The translations under genes and the position numbers were made by a program. Shown one piece after another: positions 1-4,966 of a stretch of 9,229 bases of DNA (position 1 is the first letter of the stretch; the number at the start of each line of letters is the position of its first letter). The notes beneath the pieces were generated by a model, which was not told the DNA's origin, did no database searches, and saw only the letters and a list, made by a program, of their open reading frames with translations. Source of the DNA: Alphaproteobacteria bacterium (GTDB lineage Bacteria > Pseudomonadota > Alphaproteobacteria > Micropepsales > Micropepsaceae); the NCBI GenBank assembly GCA_003451645.1, contig DMER01000154.1, positions 987 through 10,215 on the forward strand. The letters are read 5' to 3'.

Positions 1-492
1 GAACAGGCGCACCGAAAAGGGATCGGTTGGGAATTCCTGCCGCGTCGGCGTGCCGGTGTTGATCGTCTCCCCGCCATACATGGTCATCTTCTCAGGCTGC
101 CCATCGCGCTCGCGATGGTCGTGCTTGAGCGACAGGCCCGCGGGCGTTTTGGCGACGATCCAGGTCCGGGACCGGTTCTGACCCTGATGGAAGGGCATGC
201 GGATTTCGCGGGCGTTGCATGAGCGGATGTCCAAGATCAACGGCTCACGGCGCATGGCGCTGTCGGCACCATCTTGGGTGACGACCTGGCCCGCATAGGC
301 CTTTCCGCAATACTGGCTCAAGGCCGTGAAGAACTGGGCTTGAGCGGCGCGGCCGCCCCGGCGATCCACCACGGGCGGTGGAGGAGGGTACGCGCCAGGG
401 CCTGCCGGGCCCCTGGGCGGTCCGTAAATAGATGGGTCGACACAACCGCTCAACAGCAAAGCTGCGATCAATACCCCAATGCGCACCACCAT
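1..492 (-). CDS. Conserved lipoprotein of unknown function, 3' end cut by the window edge
   Basis: No stop is reached before the window edge, so 164 codons are visible and the C-terminus is missing. The start is the ATG at 492, preceded by a strong AAGGGGG ribosome binding site (497-503). The protein opens with a short hydrophobic signal and a lipobox, LLSGC, with the lipidated Cys at residue 17. Residue +2 is Val rather than Asp, which by the E. coli rule favours the outer membrane. A Pro/Gly-rich linker (about residues 24-43) leads to a compact domain with two cysteines (in QYCGKAY and IRSCNARE) and the strings QNRSRTWI, LKHDHR, MYGGET and RQEFPTDPFS. I recall these strings from an uncharacterised proteobacterial secreted-protein family; no function is known to me. 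The two cysteines could form a periplasmic disulfide (inference). It lies 117 bases downstream of the S9 peptidase gene on the same strand and may share its transcript. Confidence 0.82.
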   Translation of the reverse strand, partial: MVVRIGVLIAALLLSGCVDPSIYGPPRGPAGPGAYPPPPPVVDRRGGRAAQAQFFTALSQYCGKAYAGQVVTQDGADSAMRREPLILDIRSCNAREIRMPFHQGQNRSRTWIVAKTPAGLSLKHDHRERDGQPEKMTMYGGETINTGTPTRQEFPTDPFSVRLF

Positions 493-578
493 GGTACCCC
501 CTTGGAAAGTCCCCGCAAATGTCCAATCAAAGCCGGGCGCGCACCCAGGCTCATCACCCTTGATGTCTCACGCGCCGG

Positions 579-614
579 ATTGAACAACAAGTGACCACGG
601 CCACATTGTTCAAT
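579..614. repeat. 9-bp perfect inverted repeat spanning the peptidase stop codon
   Basis: ATTGAACAA (579-587) and TTGTTCAAT (606-614) are exact reverse complements around an 18-base loop, in which GTG/CAC can add three more pairs. The right arm overlaps the TGA stop of the S9 peptidase (610-612). There is no T-run after the structure on the minus strand and the arms are AT-rich, so it is a poor intrinsic terminator. It could be an mRNA 3'-end stem or a protein-binding site between the peptidase and lipoprotein genes. Confidence 0.45.
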
Positions 615-2565
615 TGACAGGCTTGCCCACGAGCTTTGCCGCCAGGAAGGCCGCGATCGCTTCATTCTGAGCGTCGCGATTGACTTTCTTGGCAAAGCCA
701 TGGCCCTCATCCTTGGCCATCATGTACCAGGCATCAGCACCATTGGCGCGGATTGCCTTGAGCATTTGCGCGGCCTCCGACAAAGGAACCCGGGGATCAT
801 TAGCGCCTTGAATGATAAACATTGGCTTAGTGATCCGCGCTGCATTTGTTAGAGGCGAGATTTTTTCCTGGAAGGCGCGCATATCGGCGTCACGCTCATC
901 GCCATACTCGACCCGGCGCAAGTCGCGGCGGTAGCCTGAGGTGTTCTCCAGGAAGGTGACGAAGTTTGAGATACCCACCGCTGAAATCCCCGCGACGACG
1001 CGGTCGGCATAGGTGATCATCACCGCATAGGCCATATAGCCGCCATAGGACCCGCCATAGACGCCCACGCGCTTGGCATCGAGATCGCGCTGCGTCGCGA
1101 CCCAGTCGATCAAGGCGCCCATGTCCTTCACGCTGTCTTCACGCAGCTTGCCATTGTCGAGATTGACAAAAGCCCGCCCATAGCCCGTCGACCCGCGCAC
1201 ATTGGGGGCAATCACCGCGATGCCCATCTCCTTGGCCAGGAATTGGAAGAAGCCGCTAAAGCTCGGCCGGGTCTGCGACTCGGGGCCGCCATGGGGATAG
1301 AGGAGGACGGGGTGCGGCCCCGCCCCTTGCGGCTTGTACATATAGGCCTGGATCATCCGCTGCTTGCCATCGATCTGGTCGAAGGTCGGGTAAGAGATCA
1401 AGCTGGGCGTGATGAATTGAGAGCTTTGGATGCCGCCCGTCTCGCTCTCGGTCCAGCGGATCAATTTGCGGGCCGAAAGGTCCCAAACCCATACGTCCCC
1501 GGTGGTTGAGGCAGCCGACAGCGACAGCGCGAGTTTGGTCCCATCAGGCGAGAAGCCAAGGCCTGAAATGACGCCAAGGGGGAGGTCTGGGGCCGGAACA
1601 GAAGCCCCGGTTGCCGCGGAAATGATCCGGACCTTTGACGCCCCAGCCTCATTGAAGGAATAGGCGATCAGGCGCCCGTCGCGCGACTGACTAAAGGCTT
1701 CGACATCCCATTTGAGATCGCCCGACAGGATTGTCTTGGTGTTGGACGCCAAATCGATGCGGACCAGGCGGGCGAAATCGGAGTCCTCATCCGACACGGT
1801 CAGGATTGAGCGGCCATCGCGCGAGAACTCAGCGCCATCATAGGAAATCTGCTTGCTGGAGGGATTGACTTGCGTCTTTTGGCGGGTCTGCAGGTCCAGG
1901 ACCCACAGATAGGACTCATTGACCGAGACGCCGCGGCTGATCAGCAATTTCGACTTGTCGGGCGAGAAGCTGCGTGGTGCCCAGGCCCCTTCATCCTCAT
2001 AGACAAGGGCCGGTTCTTTAGGCGCACCGCCATCGGCCGTAAAGATTTGATAGCGGGGCGAGTCCTTGGTGGAGCGCGACCACGCCAGCCGCTCTCCATC
2101 GAGGCTGTAGACAGCGCTCGTGTTGCGCGACGTGCCATCGGTGAAACGGGTATAGCCGCCCGTTGCCTCGTCCATCAGATAGAGCTGGAAGTTTTCGTCA
2201 CCACCTTTGTCTTTGGCGAACAGGATCGTGCGGCCTTGGCCGGGACGATAGCCACCGCCGGTGGGCTCTGGGAAAAAGGTCAACTGACGGCGCGCGCCCA
2301 TAGGGGCATCGACCCGGTGGATCTGATTGGTTTCGCCAAAGCGGGTCGAGATCAGGATCGACCGCCCGTCCGGGGACCAACTGGAAAAGCTGGCGGCGCG
2401 GGTGTTGAGGTATTGCTGAATGCGGTCACGAATGCCTGCCGGCGTCTCGGGCACATTCTCGGTAACGAGATTGCCGCGCTCTTGACGCACAACGCCCGGC
2501 GCTTGGGCCATGGCTCCCTGGCAAAGAGCTAGCAGCGCGAACCCGGCGAGCAGCAGCGATTTCAT
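610..2565 (-). CDS. Exported S9-family serine peptidase (prolyl oligopeptidase / acylaminoacyl-peptidase type)
   Basis: This 651-residue protein would cleave short peptides in the periplasm or outside the cell. I chose the ATG at 2565 because the protein then opens with a clear signal peptide (MKSLLLAGFALLALCQGAMA, cut before QAPG) behind GGGGAC. The frame runs 59 codons further upstream, but those residues are not signal-like. The N-terminal half (about residues 35-400) is a TolB/PD40-like beta-propeller with repeated SPDG-type motifs (SWSPDGRS, YSLDGERL, EFSRDGRS, GFSPDGTK) that would gate the active site. The C-terminal alpha/beta-hydrolase holds the triad: Ser506 in GGSYGGY, Asp590 in GANDPRVP and His622 in DEGHGF. 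Spacing of 84 and 32 residues is normal for S9, and HGGPESQ is the usual oxyanion region. I see no lesion. Exact specificity (dipeptidyl, oligopeptidyl or acylaminoacyl) is not readable. It is transcribed away from the small gene at 2760 and probably from the promoter near 2700. Confidence 0.95.
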   Translation of the reverse strand: MKSLLLAGFALLALCQGAMAQAPGVVRQERGNLVTENVPETPAGIRDRIQQYLNTRAASFSSWSPDGRSILISTRFGETNQIHRVDAPMGARRQLTFFPEPTGGGYRPGQGRTILFAKDKGGDENFQLYLMDEATGGYTRFTDGTSRNTSAVYSLDGERLAWSRSTKDSPRYQIFTADGGAPKEPALVYEDEGAWAPRSFSPDKSKLLISRGVSVNESYLWVLDLQTRQKTQVNPSSKQISYDGAEFSRDGRSILTVSDEDSDFARLVRIDLASNTKTILSGDLKWDVEAFSQSRDGRLIAYSFNEAGASKVRIISAATGASVPAPDLPLGVISGLGFSPDGTKLALSLSAASTTGDVWVWDLSARKLIRWTESETGGIQSSQFITPSLISYPTFDQIDGKQRMIQAYMYKPQGAGPHPVLLYPHGGPESQTRPSFSGFFQFLAKEMGIAVIAPNVRGSTGYGRAFVNLDNGKLREDSVKDMGALIDWVATQRDLDAKRVGVYGGSYGGYMAYAVMITYADRVVAGISAVGISNFVTFLENTSGYRRDLRRVEYGDERDADMRAFQEKISPLTNAARITKPMFIIQGANDPRVPLSEAAQMLKAIRANGADAWYMMAKDEGHGFAKKVNRDAQNEAIAAFLAAKLVGKPVN

Positions 2566-2675
2566 GGAAGGTCCCCAGTCAATTGGAAAAGTGGCGGCAC
2601 AAAGACGCGTCAGACACTGAATAACCAATAATCCGCCTGCAGGCAAATGCACGCCCGCCTTGTCATACCCCTGGT

Positions 2676-2703
2676 GAAGTAGCGGCACCCTCACCGCCGT
2701 CAA
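2676..2703 (-). promoter_or_regulatory. Caulobacter-type housekeeping promoter candidate for the S9 peptidase
   Basis: On the minus strand TTGACGG (2703-2697) is followed after 13 bases by GCTACTTC (2683-2676). The Caulobacter vegetative consensus as I know it is TTGaCgS, 10-14 bases, GCTANAWC. The -35 is an exact match and the -10 matches seven of eight. Predicted transcription would start near 2669, giving a leader of about 100 bases before the ATG at 2565. That leader contains a perfect 10-base palindrome, GCCTGCAGGC (2635-2644). Inferred from sequence only. Confidence 0.5.
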
Positions 2704-2729
2704 GGACTTGGCGCCACTCTTGCCGGTCT

Positions 2730-2752
2730 CGCCCCTGCACAATGCAGGGGCG
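2730..2752 (+). promoter_or_regulatory. Hairpin that buries the ribosome binding site of the small membrane protein
   Basis: CGCCCCTGCA (2730-2739) and TGCAGGGGCG (2743-2752) are perfectly complementary with a 3-base CAA loop. This 10-bp GC-rich stem should be very stable in RNA. Its right arm contains GCAGGGG (2745-2750), the only good Shine-Dalgarno sequence for the ATG at 2760 (9-base spacing from AGGGG). The site would therefore be paired unless something opens it. Neither strand shows a T-run next to it, so it is not a convincing intrinsic terminator. Confidence 0.5.
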
Positions 2753-2759
2753 TCTCACC

Positions 2760-2912
2760 ATGGAACAACAAGGCGATATTGGACGGGCAAAGCCAAGCCG
2801 CAGCCGGGTCCTGCGCTTTGGGCCCGCGTACCTGAGGCTTCAGCGTTGGGGCTTGGGGCCAGGGGCGATCCTGCTGGCAGCCGCCTTGTTCTTCTACATT
2901 CTGCTCGCTTAA
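2760..2912 (+). CDS. Small single-pass membrane protein, 50 residues
   Basis: This open frame encodes a basic N-terminal half (residues 1-30: seven Arg and one Lys) followed by one hydrophobic helix (about residues 32-50, GLGPGAILLAAALFFYILLA) that ends exactly at the TAA stop. By the positive-inside rule the basic half would be cytoplasmic and the helix a C-terminal membrane anchor. The ATG at 2760 has AGGGG nine bases upstream. An in-frame ATG at 2742 would add six residues but lacks its own binding site and lies at the hairpin loop, so I prefer 2760. I do not recognise a family. It is too short for default gene length cut-offs and could be missed. The minus-strand terminator begins four bases after its stop, so it and the minus operon converge there. 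Coding nature is supported by amino-acid composition and binding site only. Confidence 0.5.
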   Translation: MEQQGDIGRAKPSRSRVLRFGPAYLRLQRWGLGPGAILLAAALFFYILLA

Positions 2913-2915
2913 ACG

Positions 2916-2952
2916 AAAAAGGCCGCCCGGACCGGCAAAGGTCCAGGCGGCC
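2916..2952 (-). terminator. Intrinsic terminator of the minus-strand operon
   Basis: The arms 2921-2933 (GGCCGCCCGGACC) and 2940-2952 (GGTCCAGGCGGCC) form a 13-position stem with one C-A mismatch around a 6-base loop. Read on the minus strand the stem is followed directly by TTTTT (2920-2916). It lies 20 bases beyond the stop of the four-helix membrane protein gene at 2972 and would end transcripts from that gene and probably from those upstream of it. On the plus strand the stem follows the small gene's stop by eight bases but has no T-run after it. Confidence 0.85.
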
Positions 2953-2971
2953 TGAAGAGCAGGTCGTGCTT

Positions 2972-3520
2972 TTAGTGCGTACCGGCCACGCCCGACGACG
3001 AACCGAAGTCGCGCTTGGCGGCAACGATGGTAACGGTGAAGCCTGCGACGACGTCAAGCAATGTCATCAGCATGAGCAGGAAGAAGACCGAGTTCGAAAA
3101 CCCTTGGTTGGTGACGAACTGAATGATGCACACGACCGCCACTAGCATCGACAAGCCGTGATTGATGATCGAGGTGGAATCCGTCCGTGTCGACTTGACG
3201 ATTTCGACGAACAGCAGCAGCAAGCTCAAGGCCAGGAACAGATCGGCGAACGACACGTTCCACGCATCGCCGGAAAACATGCCAATCGTGAAAATCGTCT
3301 CGTGCAGGCCCTGATCAACGGACACAACGCAGCCATCCATCTTCACGGCGTCGCCAGATTGTGTCTCAGTGTATTTGATGCGCTCGCTGGACGGGCTCAT
3401 GACGCAGAGCGAGGTCTCCGGCGTAATCACGCGCGTGCCCATGAGGCCGGTGAACACCACAAAATTGTACAGCGCGAGCGGAATAAGGAGCAAAGGCATC
3501 ACATTGAGCGAAGCAAGCAT
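2972..3520 (-). CDS. Conserved four-helix membrane protein of unknown function
   Basis: This 182-residue protein starts at the ATG at 3520, with AGGAG (3534-3530) nine bases upstream. Hydrophobic segments lie at about residues 5-27, 90-108, 121-138 and 142-168. Basic residues after helix 2 (KSTRT, 109-113) and after helix 4 (AKRD, 168-171) predict that both ends are cytoplasmic and that a loop of some 60 residues (28-89) faces the periplasm. That loop carries two cysteines, Cys39 and Cys64, a possible disulfide. The C-terminal half (EIVKSTRTDS, INHGLSML, TLLDVVAGFTVTI) resembles an unnamed alphaproteobacterial membrane family I have seen as hypothetical; I know no function. It is last in the minus-strand group, 86 bases after the LAB_N gene and just before the terminator. 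Whether it belongs to the glycosylation module or only shares the transcript is undecided. Confidence 0.85.
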   Translation of the reverse strand: MLASLNVMPLLLIPLALYNFVVFTGLMGTRVITPETSLCVMSPSSERIKYTETQSGDAVKMDGCVVSVDQGLHETIFTIGMFSGDAWNVSFADLFLALSLLLLFVEIVKSTRTDSTSIINHGLSMLVAVVCIIQFVTNQGFSNSVFFLLMLMTLLDVVAGFTVTIVAAKRDFGSSSGVAGTH

Positions 3521-3606
3521 GAAACGTGTCTCCTGGCGAAGTAGTGGCCTGAATGTGTCAAGGCGCTGACGCTCCCCCCATGGGACGCCATTACGCTGCC
3601 AACTTA

Positions 3607-3993
3607 CTATAAACTATCCTTTTGCGCATGCGGATTTGTGACGCCGGGTGCCGGCGGCTGTTGCCATTGCGCATCAGCGCGCAAAAACTGACGCTCCCGG
3701 TGCACGAGGTACAAGTTCCGGAAATATACAATCAGCCCAAGCATCTGCGCCAAGGTAAACACCAGATCGCGGCGATGGATCGCGTAAGACAAAGTCACGA
3801 GGCCGCCAGCGATACTAAAATACCAAAACTCAACAGGCAGCACGCTTTTTTTGGCCTTTTCGCTCTTCCACCATTGAATAAGGAACCTGGACATAAACAA
3901 GGCTTGGCCAATCAAGCCAACGCCCGCCCAGGCCATGTGATAGGGCGATTCATTGGGAATGAACTCGAGCAGGAACTTCCAGAGAGACTCCAT
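3607..3993 (-). CDS. LAB_N-domain small membrane protein (lipid A biosynthesis N-terminal domain)
   Basis: This 128-residue protein is a stand-alone copy of the LAB_N domain, found elsewhere fused to the N-terminus of some lipid-A-disaccharide synthases (LpxB). Three helices lie at about residues 18-41, 54-72 and 77-96. Family landmarks are Gln30, SRFLIQWW (35-42), the basic stretch SEKAKKS (44-50), PVEFWYFS (53-60), GG (63-64), Tyr70, RRD (74-76), Gln83 and YFRNLY (90-95). The tail (about 97-128) is hydrophilic and Pro/Gln-rich. I chose the ATG at 3993: the frame is open 44 codons further, but those overlap the end of the upstream glycosyltransferase gene and are not membrane-like. Its binding site is weak (GAGACGG), which suggests translation coupled to the GT2 gene 50 bases upstream. 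Its biochemical role is not settled as far as I know. The pattern recalls SemiSWEET/PQ-loop half-transporters, so a role in moving lipid-linked sugar is possible (inference). Confidence 0.9.
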   Translation of the reverse strand: MESLWKFLLEFIPNESPYHMAWAGVGLIGQALFMSRFLIQWWKSEKAKKSVLPVEFWYFSIAGGLVTLSYAIHRRDLVFTLAQMLGLIVYFRNLYLVHRERQFLRADAQWQQPPAPGVTNPHAQKDSL

Positions 3994-4043
3994 GGCCAAC
4001 CGTCTCACACGCTTATGAAGTTGAAGGGCTCGCACACATCCGT

Positions 4044-4778
4044 TCAGGTCTCGTCCACGCCTTGCAAGGCCCGCGCCCGCCGGGTGAGCCAATAGACACC
4101 CTGTATATCGCTCAGGGAAACCCACAAGCGGTCAAGGGTACCATATTTCGAGCGGCCTTTTTGCCGCGGCCGGTGATTAACGTCGTGATGGGCGATCTCG
4201 TAGCCCTCTCGCAAGACAAGGGCTGGCAGGAAGCGGTGCATGTGATCGAAATAGGGCAGGCGCAGAAACGCTTCCCGCGCGAACAGCTTTAGCCCACAGC
4301 CCGTATCGCGGGTACGGTCTTGGAGCAGCCAGCCACGCACCCCATTCCCGAACTTGGACGCATAGCGTTTCATAAAATTGTCTTGCCGGGTCCGCCGCTG
4401 GCCAGCAACCATACCGAAGGGCTTGGCGCTCGCAGGCGCCCGCCGCCGCCACTCAGCCAGCAATGCGGGAATATCGGCCGGATCATTCTGGCCATCCCCG
4501 TCCAGGGTCGCGACCAAAGTACCGCGCGCTGCCATCACCCCGGTCCGGATAGCGCGGCTCTGGCCACAATTGTTGCGGTGTTTGAGGACTCGCAATTCTG
4601 GCGCCTCGACGCGTGCGGCGAGCAATTCCTGGACGGTCGCATCGCTGCTGCCATCATCGATGAAGATGACCTCAAAGGCGACGGTTCCCCGCAAAGCTGC
4701 CACGATTTCGCGCAACAAGGGGACCGCATTGCCCGCTTCATCCTTGACCGGGACGACGACACTCAATTCAACCGTCAC
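4044..4778 (-). CDS. Family 2 glycosyltransferase, polyprenyl-phosphate sugar synthase type (DPM1/ArnC/RgtE-like)
   Basis: This 244-residue GT-A fold enzyme would transfer a sugar from a nucleotide donor to polyprenyl phosphate at the inner face of the cytoplasmic membrane. Family motifs appear in order: VVVPVKDEAGN (7-17), IDDGSSD (40-46), the metal/nucleotide-binding DGDGQNDP (93-100), DTGCGLK (158-164), HRFLP (181-185) and RQKGRSKYG (205-213). The start codon is GTG at 4778, supported by AAGGA seven bases upstream; the reading frame has no better start. Unlike E. coli ArnC it has no C-terminal membrane helices, so it must bind the membrane peripherally or through a partner such as the LAB_N protein encoded next. 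It heads the minus-strand operon and is divergent from two ArnT/PMT-like transferases that would use its product. The sugar (GalA, Ara4N, mannose, glucose or hexosamine) cannot be told from the motifs. Confidence 0.94.
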   Translation of the reverse strand: MTVELSVVVPVKDEAGNAVPLLREIVAALRGTVAFEVIFIDDGSSDATVQELLAARVEAPELRVLKHRNNCGQSRAIRTGVMAARGTLVATLDGDGQNDPADIPALLAEWRRRAPASAKPFGMVAGQRRTRQDNFMKRYASKFGNGVRGWLLQDRTRDTGCGLKLFAREAFLRLPYFDHMHRFLPALVLREGYEIAHHDVNHRPRQKGRSKYGTLDRLWVSLSDIQGVYWLTRRARALQGVDET

Positions 4779-4785
4779 TTTTTAG

Positions 4786-4790
4786 TCCTT
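4786..4790 (-). promoter_or_regulatory. Ribosome binding site that fixes the GTG start of the GT2 gene
   Basis: AAGGA on the minus strand (4790-4786) lies seven bases before the GTG at 4778. It is the only Shine-Dalgarno-like match in the spacer at a suitable distance, and no ATG in frame competes with it. Confidence 0.65.
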
Positions 4791-4837
4791 AACGTCAGGA
4801 GAGATGTAGCGGACCCGCATGATTTTGTTCGGACCGC

Positions 4838-4867
4838 TTGCCTAAACTCAGGAAACGGCCTTATAGC
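4838..4867 (+). promoter_or_regulatory. Plus-strand promoter candidate for the two PMT-like transferases
   Basis: TTGCCT (4838-4843) and TATAGC (4862-4867) are separated by 18 bases and match the general consensus at four of six positions each. The predicted leader to the ATG at 4967 is about 95 bases. Its -10 overlaps the -10 of the opposing promoter candidate, so the two transcription units may compete for polymerase. The evidence is sequence resemblance only. Confidence 0.3.
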
Positions 4868-4889
4868 CTCAAGTGAGGACTGTCTCCAA
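4860..4889 (-). promoter_or_regulatory. Minus-strand promoter candidate for the GT2 operon
   Basis: On the minus strand TATAAG (4865-4860), within GCTATAAG (seven of eight to the Caulobacter -10 GCTANAWC), lies 18 bases after TTGGAG (4889-4884), a weak -35. The predicted leader to the GTG at 4778 is about 75 bases. A near-palindrome CCTCA-AG-TGAGG (4867-4878) sits inside the spacer. Two CGGACC direct repeats (4810-4815, 4830-4835) lie 20 bases apart just downstream on the GT2 side. Confidence 0.35.
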
Positions 4890-4966
4890 GCCCGAATGGT
4901 CGCCCTGGTTCAGGGATTGCGGGGCTGGGGTATGTGTTAAGCTGTTGGGTAGGGTTGCAAATCGCC

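Noticed and set aside
1870..2532. 220-codon open frame on the plus strand opposite the S9 peptidase
   Set aside because: It is antisense to an intact peptidase gene with propeller motifs and a signal peptide. The shadow has no ribosome binding site or recognisable domain and arises from GC-rich codon bias.
2566..2742. 59-residue N-terminal extension of the S9 peptidase
   Set aside because: The residues are not protein-like, they would bury the signal peptide, and the predicted promoter and leader for the gene lie within this stretch.
3538..3561. TTGACA followed by CTACTTC upstream of the four-helix membrane protein gene
   Set aside because: The spacing from TTGACA to TACTTC is only 12 bases, and a start there would cut into the AGGAG ribosome binding site.
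3994..4125. 44-residue N-terminal extension of the LAB_N protein
   Set aside because: It overlaps the end of the GT2 gene on the same strand in another frame and lacks membrane character; the ATG at 3993 gives the usual LAB_N size.
4921..4954. Four G-runs in the leader of the first transferase, a possible G-quadruplex
   Set aside because: The middle loop is 16 bases and two runs are only three G long, so a stable quadruplex is unlikely.
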